Assembly (NCBI GenBank): GCA_015493615.1
Contig: WGCV01000041.1
Location: 1-64,000, forward strand
Length of the DNA stretch: 64,000 nt
Reading direction: 5' to 3'
From: Melioribacteraceae bacterium
GTDB taxonomy: Bacteria > Bacteroidota > Ignavibacteria > Ignavibacteriales > Melioribacteraceae
Every line of letters begins with the position of its first letter. The stretch's first letter is position 1. The notes under the pieces are model-generated. The model worked only from the letters and a program-made list of their open reading frames with translations, was not told where the DNA came from and ran no database searches. Of this stretch, positions 18,297 through 26,626 are shown piece after piece. A program made the position numbers and the translations under genes.

Positions 18297-19313
18297 TTAT
18301 AAATCGTATCTTTTTTTTAGCCACTGGTAGGCTATGTTAATTTCTTTGGTTTTACTTTCGGCAAGTTCGCGAAGTTCTTTTCCAAGCCCCGCTACTTTAT
18401 CGGGATGATAAAGCGAGATCATCTTCAGATATTTTTTACGAATTTCATTTTTACTGATTTTACCTTTTAATCCTAATACTTGTCCGTAGTAAATCGCTTT
18501 ATATTCTTCATTCATCAGTTCCGGATTATCTCTGGTTTCCTTCTCCGAAGTGCCGGAGTAATAATACTCTTCTTCTTTTTCGTACCTTTCATACTTTTCC
18601 TTTTTGCGATAACCGTATTTTCCCCGCGATTCGCTCCCGCTTTCCCTTGAATAGAATTTGTGATACTTAAAGGAATATCCGGAAACGCTTTCCTTAACGC
18701 TGCGGAATAATTTTGTTTTTTCCTGCTTAGTTATCACAAGATAATCGAGGAGGAGAGTATTTACGATGTTCCATTCAAGTCCCGAAATATCTCTGCTGAA
18801 ACCGGCGATTATCTTTTTAGCGTCATGCTCTTTTATCATCGGGAGCAAAGTTTTCAATTTTCCTTTGGAGACCATGGGATTGTATGTTTTAAGAAGCAGC
18901 TTAACCCAGTTTTCTTCACCGGCTTTTAATATTAAACTGTAGAGAATAAGGAACTCTGTAATAACAGATCGGGCGTCAATTTTGTGCAGAATTTCTTCGG
19001 AATATACAATGCTTTGAAGTCGCCCGAAACTCATAAATATATATTCGTTTAACGCCTGTTCAATGTCCATTTCAAACTCGACAATAAAAGTGGAGTTAAG
19101 CGCGCTCGGGTAAAAATCTTTTTTAAAATCGAGCGAAGCTCTCACAGTCGAGCTTAAATAGTTTCGCGAGAATTCGTTCATTGCATAATTAATATTTGCA
19201 ATAACATGCCAAAATTTGTCGTAAATATCGGAATAGACATAAAATGCCTTCTCGTATTCTTTCTTCTCGATTAAGAAATCGCCTAATTCACGTAATTTGT
19301 TCAAATTTTGCAT
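18297..19313 (-). CDS. Protein with C-terminal J domain
   Basis: This 338-residue protein has a helical N-terminal region of about 220 residues, then a charged Tyr/Lys/Glu-rich linker (around 225-262), and a DnaJ domain over the last 65 residues with the HPD motif in LYHPDKVAGLG. J domains stimulate the ATPase of Hsp70 (DnaK), so it is likely a specialised co-chaperone; the helical part may select the client. The J domain at the C-terminus and the lack of a Gly/Phe or zinc-finger region set it apart from DnaJ. I chose ATG at 19313 with GAGAT upstream over a TTG at 19328. Confidence 0.75.
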   Translation of the reverse strand: MQNLNKLRELGDFLIEKKEYEKAFYVYSDIYDKFWHVIANINYAMNEFSRNYLSSTVRASLDFKKDFYPSALNSTFIVEFEMDIEQALNEYIFMSFGRLQSIVYSEEILHKIDARSVITEFLILYSLILKAGEENWVKLLLKTYNPMVSKGKLKTLLPMIKEHDAKKIIAGFSRDISGLEWNIVNTLLLDYLVITKQEKTKLFRSVKESVSGYSFKYHKFYSRESGSESRGKYGYRKKEKYERYEKEEEYYYSGTSEKETRDNPELMNEEYKAIYYGQVLGLKGKISKNEIRKKYLKMISLYHPDKVAGLGKELRELAESKTKEINIAYQWLKKRYDL

Positions 19314-19432
19314 ATGCAAATATCTCAAATTTTATTCATAAAAAAATGAAAAATAATTAATTTTTTTATTGTTTTTCAAAACCGATATATGTATCTTTTT
19401 ATGCACTAATTAATAAATATGAGAGGTACAAA

Positions 19433-21034
19433 ATGAAGCAAAAAGCAAAATTATCCTCCCTAATATTTGCGCTTCTGTTATTTTTCAGTTTCAATTCAAT
19501 TTACAGTCAGGCTAAAGTAGATTACGACTTAAAAGCCGAGCCTCACGTTCACAAAACGGGAGCCGACCATTCAAAGTTCGAACAATTAAAGAAGGAGTTC
19601 AAAAGTCCCGAGGAAGTTACCGCCGCTTGTTTATCATGCCATAATAAACGCGGAGATGAATTTATTAAAACTCCTCACTGGCGGTGGGAACAGCCGAACA
19701 AGGACGACAAGCATCAGGGAACTTACATGCTCGGCAAAGCGAATGTTATTAACAACTTCTGTATTGCCCTGCAGAGTAACGAACCGAGATGTACAAGCTG
19801 TCATGCCGGCTACGGATGGAAGAACAAGGATTTTGATTTTGCCGATCAAAATAAAATTGATTGCTTGGTTTGTCATGATAATACCGGCACGTACAAAAAG
19901 TTCCCGACTATGGCGGGATATCCAGTGACTAAACCGACGGTTTTTAAAGGCAACGGAAAAACATTTTATCCTCCCGATTACAACAAAATTGCCCAGAATG
20001 TCGGCTTGCCTAAAAGGCAGAATTGCGGTACATGCCATTACAAGGGCGGGGGCGGAAATAATGTGAAACATGGCGATTTGGAACTCGCGCTTAATAAAAC
20101 CACTAAGAAAGTTGATGTTCACATGGGTATTGACGGGCAGAATATGCAATGCATCGAATGTCATCAAACCGAGCATCACAATATTCCCGGAAAACTTTAC
20201 ACAATTGCATCGGATAACAGTAACAGAGTTACTTGCGAGCAATGCCACAAGGGAGAAGTTCACGCCGATTCCAAAATTAACGACCACATGGCAAAAGTTG
20301 CATGCGAAACCTGCCACATTCCGGTTTATGCAAAAGTTAATCCGGTTAAGCTCTCGTGGGATTGGTCAACCGCGGGTAAATTCAAAAACGGAAAACCTTT
20401 TAAGGTTGAAGGACCGTTTGGGAAAGACACTTACTTCACTCTGAAAGGAAATTTTGTTTGGGGTAAAAACGTTAAACCTGATTATCAATTTTTTAACGGA
20501 ACAGCTTCCCACACTTTAGTTACCGATAAAATTGACCCGACTAAAACTGTTGAGCTGAATCACCTTAACGGTTCATATATCGACACCGCTTCCAAGTTGA
20601 TTCCGGTAAGAATTTTTCACGGGAAGCAAATCTATGACGCTAAATACAATACAATGGTTTATCCCAAGCTTTTCGGCAAAAAAGGCACAGGCGCATATTG
20701 GGCTGAGTTCGATTGGAACAAAGCGGCTGCAGCCGGAATGAAATATGCCGGTCTTCCTTACAGCGGAAAATACGGTTTTGTAAATACGGTTACTTATTGG
20801 CAATTGGAGCACATGGTTTCGCCTAAAGAAGACGCTTTGAAATGCGCTGATTGTCATGTTCCGGAAGGGGGACGATTAGCCGATGTTAAAGACCCGAATC
20901 TTTACGTACCCGGACGAGATAATAACGCAACTCTTGATGCGATTGGTGTAATATTGTTGCTGCTTACGCTTGCCGGCGTATTGGTTCACGGATTCGGAAG
21001 ATATTATTTTAACAATAAAAGCAAAGGGGAATAA
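19433..21034 (+). CDS. Octaheme c-type cytochrome, tetrathionate reductase (OTR) family
   Basis: This exported multiheme cytochrome has a signal peptide (about residues 1-26), eight CXXCH haem motifs (first Cys at residues 66, 120, 144, 198, 240, 268, 291 and 471) and one C-terminal membrane helix at about 502-524. Number, spacing and the long gap before the eighth haem match the octaheme OTR family, members of which reduce tetrathionate, nitrite or hydroxylamine in vitro; the natural substrate is unsettled. The C-terminal anchor places the haem domain on the periplasmic face. The following gene, three bases downstream, encodes a cytochrome b that would feed electrons from quinol. The ATG at 19433 has GAGAGG upstream. 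Confidence 0.88.
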   Translation: MKQKAKLSSLIFALLLFFSFNSIYSQAKVDYDLKAEPHVHKTGADHSKFEQLKKEFKSPEEVTAACLSCHNKRGDEFIKTPHWRWEQPNKDDKHQGTYMLGKANVINNFCIALQSNEPRCTSCHAGYGWKNKDFDFADQNKIDCLVCHDNTGTYKKFPTMAGYPVTKPTVFKGNGKTFYPPDYNKIAQNVGLPKRQNCGTCHYKGGGGNNVKHGDLELALNKTTKKVDVHMGIDGQNMQCIECHQTEHHNIPGKLYTIASDNSNRVTCEQCHKGEVHADSKINDHMAKVACETCHIPVYAKVNPVKLSWDWSTAGKFKNGKPFKVEGPFGKDTYFTLKGNFVWGKNVKPDYQFFNGTASHTLVTDKIDPTKTVELNHLNGSYIDTASKLIPVRIFHGKQIYDAKYNTMVYPKLFGKKGTGAYWAEFDWNKAAAAGMKYAGLPYSGKYGFVNTVTYWQLEHMVSPKEDALKCADCHVPEGGRLADVKDPNLYVPGRDNNATLDAIGVILLLLTLAGVLVHGFGRYYFNNKSKGE

Positions 21035-21037
21035 ATT

Positions 21038-21634
21038 ATGAAAAACTTAATATATTCCAGATATGAAAGATTGTGGCATTGGCTCCAGGCATTTTTTATA
21101 CTTCTTTTGGCGTTAACCGGATTTGAAATTCACGGCAGTTATAAATTATTCGGTTTTCAGCAAGCGGTTTCAATTCATGAGTTTTCAGGATGGTTTATCT
21201 TTGTACTCACGGTATTCACTTATTTTTGGGATTTTACAACCGGCGAGTGGAGGCAATATAAACCTACGAAAGAAAAATTAGCCGCTCAGATTAAGTATTA
21301 CACGTACGGCATTTTTCATGGTGAGCCGCACCCGACTAAGAAAACGAAGCTGTCAAAATTAAATCCGCTTCAGAGATTGGCTTATCTCGGATTGGTTGGG
21401 ATTCTGATTCCCGCTCAGATAATCACCGGTTTTTTCTACATGTACTACAATAATCAAGCTACGGTTTTCGGCTGGCATGTCGGAATATTAAAATCGATAG
21501 CTTTCTGGCATGTACTCGGCGCTTTTCTGATTCTTGCTTTTGTCATCGGTCATATTTATTTAACCACAACGGGAACAACCGTATTTTCGAATATTAAAGC
21601 AATGATAACCGGCTGGGAAGAAATAGAAGAATAA
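21038..21634 (+). CDS. Membrane cytochrome b subunit (cytochrome b561/FdnI-like)
   Basis: This 198-residue protein has four membrane helices and histidines at positions 14, 47, 158 and 172 placed as haem-b ligands of the cytochrome b N-terminal-type family used by formate dehydrogenase, Ni-Fe hydrogenase and thiosulfate reductase. It starts three bases after the octaheme cytochrome gene and ends before a terminator hairpin, so the two form a dicistronic unit. The likely role is to oxidise menaquinol and pass electrons to the octaheme enzyme on the outer face of the cytoplasmic membrane. Confidence 0.85.
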   Translation: MKNLIYSRYERLWHWLQAFFILLLALTGFEIHGSYKLFGFQQAVSIHEFSGWFIFVLTVFTYFWDFTTGEWRQYKPTKEKLAAQIKYYTYGIFHGEPHPTKKTKLSKLNPLQRLAYLGLVGILIPAQIITGFFYMYYNNQATVFGWHVGILKSIAFWHVLGAFLILAFVIGHIYLTTTGTTVFSNIKAMITGWEEIEE

Positions 21635-21660
21635 TAAATCTGAATAAATGTGTATCATTG

Positions 21661-21692
21661 AAAAGGCTGTCTATTGGCAGCCTTTTGTTTAA
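21661..21692 (+). terminator. Terminator of the octaheme cytochrome operon
   Basis: A 9-bp perfect stem AAAAGGCTG / CAGCCTTTT (21661-21669 and 21678-21686) with an 8-base loop is followed by GTTTAAT. It lies between convergent genes and could act in both directions, the A-run on the left serving as T-run for the minus strand. The same stem sequence, AAAAGGCTGTC, is reused in the terminator at 25262-25290. Confidence 0.65.
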
Positions 21693-21712
21693 TAAAAATT
21701 CTAATTTTCAGG

Positions 21713-22486
21713 CTATTGTTTCTTTTGTAGTAATACCACATCATTGGTTAATTCTACATCCGGATATAATGTAGTATAAATTATTTTCGAATAATAACCC
21801 TCTTTTTCAAATAGCAAGTAAACTTTATTTGTTAAAATTATTGTATCAGAATAGTTTTCTGTTTCTTTTACAACAATAGAATCACCTACAAAGGCGTTAG
21901 CATAAAAAAACTCATAATAGCCTTTATGACCGGTTCTTGAATTAGGTTCTCCTTTATTGCTTATAATAAAAAGTTCTTTACTATCTGAGTATGATGTGCC
22001 GTCGTCGGTTAGTGCGTTTAAGGTATAATAATATGGGCCGTTTTTAAGATTGAGACTATCTACTATATTTTTTAAATATAGTTGATAATATCCGCTCTCT
22101 AATTCTTTGGAAAATCGATAAACTATATTATTACTGACGGAATCTGTTATTTCCAAATTTACATTTGAACGATTTGGTAAAGAAAATCGTAAAAATGTGG
22201 AATTTGAAAATGGATTGGGAAAATTTTGTTCAAGATTAAAATTAAAATCATTATTCTTTAATGTTTTCAGAAAAGAAATGTCCTTAGTCGGCTCTTCCGG
22301 TATAAACGATGAGTTATAAAGACAAAAAACTTTTACTCCTTTTAATGAGTGTCCTAATGAGTCGGTAACAATTCCGTTAATTCCGGATATAAAAATATCA
22401 TCGGGGCATGTAATCACCGTGCAAGAGTATAATGATAATAACAAAAGGGGGAATAAATATTTAAGAATCGAATTTCTTATTTTCAT
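21713..22486 (-). CDS. Lipoprotein with split carboxypeptidase-regulatory-like domain around a sorting-like domain
   Basis: This 257-residue protein has a lipoprotein signal ending in LLLLSLYSC. Residues about 32-55 (ISGINGIVTDSLGHSLKGVK) look like the first strands of a carboxypeptidase-regulatory-like beta domain. They are followed at about 80-170 by a segment beginning NLEQNFPNPFSNSTFLRFSLP, which resembles the T9SS sorting domain, and then by the remaining strands (TGHKGYYEFFYANAFVG). A sorting-like fold in the middle of a protein and not at its C-terminus is unusual, and the protein is probably membrane-anchored, not T9SS-exported. Function unknown. It reads toward the octaheme operon, with the shared hairpin between. 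Confidence 0.65.
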   Translation of the reverse strand: MKIRNSILKYLFPLLLLSLYSCTVITCPDDIFISGINGIVTDSLGHSLKGVKVFCLYNSSFIPEEPTKDISFLKTLKNNDFNFNLEQNFPNPFSNSTFLRFSLPNRSNVNLEITDSVSNNIVYRFSKELESGYYQLYLKNIVDSLNLKNGPYYYTLNALTDDGTSYSDSKELFIISNKGEPNSRTGHKGYYEFFYANAFVGDSIVVKETENYSDTIILTNKVYLLFEKEGYYSKIIYTTLYPDVELTNDVVLLQKKQ

Positions 22487-22652
22487 TTTATTTATCCTTT
22501 TAATTTGATGTAATAACCAAAGCCATTAAAAAAATCCGCATTTCCGATTTGCCGTGACAGTCGGGAAGGGAACCCGGTTATATGTATTCACAAATCTTTT
22601 GTACAATTTTTATTAATTCATATGTTTTCAAAAATAGACTTGGATTTTTTCA

Positions 22653-23120
22653 TTATTCTTTTGGAATCCATTTGCCACCAACTTTTATCATCTTTTTTGT
22701 TTTATATAAACTCCATTTATAAAATGGAATTATTATTTGTACTGAGAGTTTTCTGCCTCTTATGTTTGACGGGATAAATTTCAGTTTAGTCACATAACTC
22801 AGCGCTATAGAATCTGTAATGTTGCTATTTCCTTTTATAACTTCTGGGCATAATACAGTTCCACTTGTATCGACAATTACTTTGATATAAATTGTTTGTT
22901 TTAAAAGATTTGTATCTACCATCGATATAAATTCATTCTGAATTTCTGCCAAAGATTTTAACGGAGTGGGCGGTTCAACCGATATTAAGCAATTATAATT
23001 CATTGTTTCCAGTAAACTGTCACAGTTAACGGAATTATTATTAACATGTTCTTGTGCGGAAAGATTGAGAAAGCTAAAGAATACGATCGTAAATAATATT
23101 TTTAGTGTTTTGAGTTTCAT
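22653..23120 (-). CDS. Exported TonB C-terminal-domain-like protein
   Basis: This 155-residue protein has a signal peptide (about residues 1-23) and a C-terminal domain of the TonB type: LKQTIYIKVIVDTSGTV, then IALSYVTKLKFIPSNIRGRKL and VQIIIPFYKW. In TonB this domain contacts TonB-dependent receptors and the protein is anchored by an N-terminal helix joined to a Pro-rich linker. Here the hydrophobic N-terminus ends like a cleavable signal and no Pro-rich linker exists, so it may be a periplasmic relative, not an energy transducer. No ExbB/ExbD gene is nearby. Confidence 0.7.
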   Translation of the reverse strand: MKLKTLKILFTIVFFSFLNLSAQEHVNNNSVNCDSLLETMNYNCLISVEPPTPLKSLAEIQNEFISMVDTNLLKQTIYIKVIVDTSGTVLCPEVIKGNSNITDSIALSYVTKLKFIPSNIRGRKLSVQIIIPFYKWSLYKTKKMIKVGGKWIPKE

Positions 23121-23260
23121 ATATCAAATATAAAATGATGTAATAATTTCTGTTCCAAAATGAAAAGACGTTCTTCTCGTCCAACGTTCTTGATTTAATA
23201 GAACTACTAATAACTTTGTTGTTTTTAAGAGTTCTTCTTTCCAAAAGAATAAGTCATAAA

Positions 23261-23512
23261 TCATAAGAAACACTGTTCTTTAGCTTGTTCTAAATTCCCA
23301 CACACATTTTGAACATACACATTAAATGTTTCTAATTTGGTGTTGTTGTAATAATCTTCAGACCCCATTGAATAAATGTCTTTGTGAGAAATAATGTCAC
23401 CGATTTCAATTTCATTACTTCCTATTAATTCTAAAATTACATATTCGCCATCTTCAGAACGAGCGGCAACCATTCCACGGTTAGGGTTAATTATAACTAC
23501 TTCTGCTTTCAT
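23261..23512 (-). CDS. Small beta-rich protein of unknown function
   Basis: This 83-residue protein is not recognised. The N-terminal half (VVIINPNRGMVAARSEDGEYVILELIG) reads like a short beta barrel of the type found in cold-shock or RNA-binding small proteins, and GDIISHKDIYSMG is a possible following strand pair, but no diagnostic motif is present. Two cysteines lie near the C-terminus. It follows an attC-like palindrome (23538-23672) on the same strand, and its start is preceded by an AGGATATC-like site. Confidence 0.45.
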   Translation of the reverse strand: MKAEVVIINPNRGMVAARSEDGEYVILELIGSNEIEIGDIISHKDIYSMGSEDYYNNTKLETFNVYVQNVCGNLEQAKEQCFL

Positions 23513-23537
23513 TTTGATATCCTATGTTTATTATGTA

Positions 23538-23672
23538 TAACAGCGTGGCTTTTCACCCTTCCGCTGAATATTAAAACATCAAGTTAAAAAAACTCCAAAT
23601 TCGCTTTACCTTATAATGCCAAAAAACTGCGCTAAGTTTCGCGGACGGGTGGGAAAGCGAGTCGTGTTGTTA
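23538..23672 (-). repeat. attC-like imperfect palindrome
   Basis: The ends TAACAGCGTG...GCTTTTCACCC...TCCGC on the left pair with the right arm ending in GTGTTGTTA. I count about 27 paired bases (some G-T) interrupted by a 4-base one-sided bulge, a single extra G and one mismatch, enclosing about 75 bases. This layout of two paired boxes separated by unpaired bases with extrahelical bases is that of integron attC sites, and the minus strand end reads GTTATAC, near the GTTRRRY core. Length (135 bp) is within the attC range. No integrase gene or second attC is visible, so the call is tentative. Confidence 0.4.
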
Positions 23673-23699
23673 CTTTTATTTTTTGTTAATAACTTTATT

Positions 23700-24635
23700 T
23701 TAAAAAACATAACTTAACCCAAGTCCGATTTCTGTTGAAATACCAACGGCAATTAAAACATGGTTAAATAATTTATACTTAAATCCGATTTTGAAGTTGG
23801 GTATAAATACTTTGTAAGTTGAGGACTTGTCAGTTGACGGTAAAAAGAATAAAAAATGATCTGCAAATTTAGAAGTAATAGTAGCGTACGAAATACCTAA
23901 TCCTCCGTAAAAATAAATATTGCGAAACAATTCTCTTTGAAGATAAGCCTGTAAATAGATTGATTCCATCCTTTTAATTTTTCCTATAAGAATTGGTATT
24001 TCCAGGTCGTATTGCCTAGAATATCCCGCAGAAACGCCCCAATTTTCAGAAAACATATAGGTCCCGTTAATATTTAATTCGGTTCCGCCTATCGCTATTG
24101 GAAAGCCGTAAAAACCGTCTATGACAAACCTTTTTCTGAAGTTGTTTAAGTACTTATTAAAAATAATAACCGTATCTTTTTCGTAAGCCGTGGTATCGGC
24201 AAAAACCACATGAATATTTTCTTTATCTAATTCCCACCAACTCTTGGAAATCCAATCAACTGCAAAAGAGTATGGGACCCAGACCAGATCTCCAATAAGA
24301 TATCTTGCGGCAAAAGAACTTTTTAATGAAGTTTGATAACTTTTATTCGTATCAAGTTCCAGTTTAATTGAATAATCATTAGCCGACCTTAAATTTAACT
24401 TAAGCGGAGTTTTGCCTCTTAAACTATCCTCGATAATAACTTTTGCCCCTGTTGGTTCTGAGGTAATAGCAACTTGTTCCGTTGGACCTTTTATAATTGT
24501 AGCGCAATTTGTAAAAATCAAAACCGAAAAAAGAAACAAAATCGTGTTTCGAGTATTATTTCTATTAAAGAAGAACTTTCTAAGAAAATCTCGAAAAAGA
24601 ATAAGTAATATGTTAAAAATCTTTAGGATTGTCAT
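23700..24635 (-). CDS. PEGA-domain lipoprotein-like envelope protein
   Basis: This 311-residue protein has a hydrophobic stretch at about 30-43 ending in FTNCATIIKG, a probable lipobox, preceded by an unusually long basic N-terminus. A PEGA domain follows (AITSEPTGAKVIIEDSLRGKTPLKLNL, about residues 52-85), as in surface proteins of Bacteroidota that sit near the cell wall or S-layer. The remaining half alternates short strands (YLQAYLQRELFRNIYFYGGLG and similar), consistent with a small beta barrel or outer-membrane-associated domain. Function is unknown. The downstream region on this strand is the attC-like palindrome. Confidence 0.6.
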   Translation of the reverse strand: MTILKIFNILLILFRDFLRKFFFNRNNTRNTILFLFSVLIFTNCATIIKGPTEQVAITSEPTGAKVIIEDSLRGKTPLKLNLRSANDYSIKLELDTNKSYQTSLKSSFAARYLIGDLVWVPYSFAVDWISKSWWELDKENIHVVFADTTAYEKDTVIIFNKYLNNFRKRFVIDGFYGFPIAIGGTELNINGTYMFSENWGVSAGYSRQYDLEIPILIGKIKRMESIYLQAYLQRELFRNIYFYGGLGISYATITSKFADHFLFFLPSTDKSSTYKVFIPNFKIGFKYKLFNHVLIAVGISTEIGLGLSYVF

Positions 24636-25260
24636 AATCTTTAATTAAATAATTAGTAGAATGTTAAAAATGATTTATTGCGATCATTAACAAATCGTAG
24701 TAACATTGCTATCAAAAGACCTCCTGTGTAATATTTATATTGTTTAATAAATAATTACTTCATTCCATTTAACAAACTAAAAATATTTCTCTTTAGTAAT
24801 TTTTTCAATGTGTATATGTTATTATCATATAGTTCCAAATTGACAAAAGTGAAATAAACCGGAAAGAGAAGTTAGAAGAGATAAAATTTTTTTCACCCTC
24901 ATCAGTGAGAATTTTGTTTCAGAATGTTTTAATATAGTGGCGGCCAATTAACCGCCTTTGTTTTATAAAAACAAATTATTGATTTTCTCGGTTATTTGCA
25001 AGTGGAGAGTAGAAATAATTGTTGTTGAAGATAGTCAGCCAAAGGGGGATTAGAATGAAGTAATTTTTTAGTGTGAAAGGAAGAATCTCAATTCTAGTAT
25101 TGGCGCAGGCTTGGTGTGGAGATTGCCACACTCCGATAAAAAATATCGGAGTTCGCAATGACAAAATGAAGTTATGCAAAGCTTTCTAAAATAAGAATAA
25201 GGATTTAAGAGAATAATGATTTCTATTCTGTAAATATTTATATCGAATTCGGATGCAAAT
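24636..25260. other. Intergenic AT-rich stretch with decayed repeat pieces
   Basis: No credible gene is seen. A small GC hairpin GGCGG-ccaattaa-CCGCC lies near 24940. Between about 25080 and 25190 are pieces of both repeat families: GAAGAATCTCA, GGAGATTGCCACACTCC, CGCAATGACA and GTTATGCAAAGCTTTCT, with a local hairpin CTCCGATA / TATCGGAG. Short reading frames here are translations of these repeats and are not genes. Confidence 0.5.
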
Positions 25261-25261
25261 A

Positions 25262-25290
25262 AAAAAGGCTGTCTTTGGGACAGCCTTTTC
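25262..25290 (-). terminator. Terminator of the glgA-glyA gene run
   Basis: An 11-bp stem AAAAGGCTGTC / GACAGCCTTTT with a short loop is followed on the minus strand by a T-rich tract (plus-strand A-run at 25258-25266). It lies 25-50 bases downstream of the glyA stop codon. Confidence 0.8.
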
Positions 25291-25313
25291 AATATCATCA
25301 AATGAATTTGGTT

Positions 25314-26609
25314 CTATGCTAATTCGGGATAAAGAGGGAATTTGTCGCAGAGCGTTCTAACTTCATTTCTTATTGAAGCTAATTTCTCATCGTCTTTGTA
25401 GTTGTTAACCACGTCGTTGATGAACTCGGCGATTCTGTCCATTTCCTCTTCTTTCATTCCGCGTGTTGTGGCGGCGGCGGTACCGATTCTGATTCCGCTT
25501 GTAATAAAAGGACTTTTTGTATCGAAGGGAATCATGTTTTTGTTGACCGTTATACCGGCTTTTTCAAGTGCTTTTTCGGTTTTCTTGCCGCTGATTCCTT
25601 TGTTTGTTAAATCAATTAACATCAAGTGGTTATCGGTTCCGCCGGAGATTATATCGAAATCTTTTTCCATTAATCTTTCCGATAATCTTTTGGCGTTTTT
25701 AATAACCTGCTCGATGTAATCCTTAAAGGAATCTTGAAGCGCTTCGCCGAACGCGACCGCCTTAGCCATAATAATGTGCATCAAAGGTCCGCCTTGAATT
25801 CCCGGCATCACAGTGCTGTCAAAAAGTTCTGACATTAATTTCAGTCTGTCGCCTTTTAGTGTTTTAATTCCAAGGGGATTTTCTCCGTCTTTTCCAATCA
25901 TTATTACGCCGCCACGCGGACCGCGCAATGTTTTATGAGTTGTTGTGGTAACGACATCGCAGTAGGGAAGAGGATTGTTCAGAAATCCTTTTGCTATTAA
26001 TCCTGCGGGATGAGCAATATCCGCCATGAGGAAAGCGCCGACTTTATCGGCAATCTCGCGGAACTTGGCAAAATCCCAATCGCGGGAGTAAGCGCTGGCG
26101 CCGGCAACAATAATCTTCGGCTTCTCCTTAACTGCTAAATCCTCAATAATGTTGTAATCCAGCATCTTGGTTTCTTTGTTAAGAGGATAACCCACGGCGC
26201 GGTAAATTTTTCCGGAAAAGTTAACCGGCGAGCCGTGCGTTAAATGTCCGCCGTGATCAAGACTTAAACCGAGAATCGTGTCTCCCGGTTTGAGCAAAGT
26301 CATATAAACTGCCATATTTGCCTGTGAACCGCTATGCGGCTGCACATTCACATATTCGGCGCCGAAAAGTTGTTTTAATCTTTGGCGGGCTAAATCTTCC
26401 GCCATGTCAACAAATTCGCATCCGCCGTAATACCGTTTACCCGGATAACCTTCGGCGTATTTGTTTGTTAGCACGGAGCCTGCCGCGGCTAATACGGGAA
26501 GACTGACGAAGTTTTCGGAAGCAATCAGTTCAAGATAATGTTCTTGTCTGTCGAGTTCCTGATTGGCAATCTTAAAAATTTCAGGGTCGTTCTTTAAATA
26601 ATTTAACAT
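25314..26609 (-). CDS. glyA: Serine hydroxymethyltransferase
   Basis: This PLP enzyme interconverts serine plus tetrahydrofolate with glycine plus 5,10-methylene-tetrahydrofolate, supplying one-carbon units used for example by ThyX in this window. The N-terminal segment [15 protein letters not shown], the loop [20 protein letters not shown] and the PLP-lysine segment [15 protein letters not shown] are all intact. Length of 431 residues is normal for the compact SHMT form. It is the last gene of the minus-strand run beginning with glgA, 17 bases after the TPR gene, and is followed by a strong terminator. Confidence 0.97.
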   Translation of the reverse strand: MLNYLKNDPEIFKIANQELDRQEHYLELIASENFVSLPVLAAAGSVLTNKYAEGYPGKRYYGGCEFVDMAEDLARQRLKQLFGAEYVNVQPHSGSQANMAVYMTLLKPGDTILGLSLDHGGHLTHGSPVNFSGKIYRAVGYPLNKETKMLDYNIIEDLAVKEKPKIIVAGASAYSRDWDFAKFREIADKVGAFLMADIAHPAGLIAKGFLNNPLPYCDVVTTTTHKTLRGPRGGVIMIGKDGENPLGIKTLKGDRLKLMSELFDSTVMPGIQGGPLMHIIMAKAVAFGEALQDSFKDYIEQVIKNAKRLSERLMEKDFDIISGGTDNHLMLIDLTNKGISGKKTEKALEKAGITVNKNMIPFDTKSPFITSGIRIGTAAATTRGMKEEEMDRIAEFINDVVNNYKDDEKLASIRNEVRTLCDKFPLYPELA

Positions 26610-26626
26610 TTTAATTTCCTTTCTTT

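Noticed and set aside
19634-20317. 227-codon frame on the minus strand across the octaheme cytochrome gene
   Set aside because: The eight CXXCH motifs establish the plus-strand gene; the antisense frame has no recognisable domain or ribosome site.
22501-22590. Possible second attC-like site with ATAACC / GGTTAT ends
   Set aside because: Only about six bases pair at the ends, the inner parts do not continue the stem, and the centre folds separately; I judged it a chance inverted repeat.
24976-25301. Two short open frames on the minus strand (67 and 77 codons)
   Set aside because: Both are read through decayed repeat pieces and show no signal of coding use; they lie between the PEGA gene and the glyA terminator.
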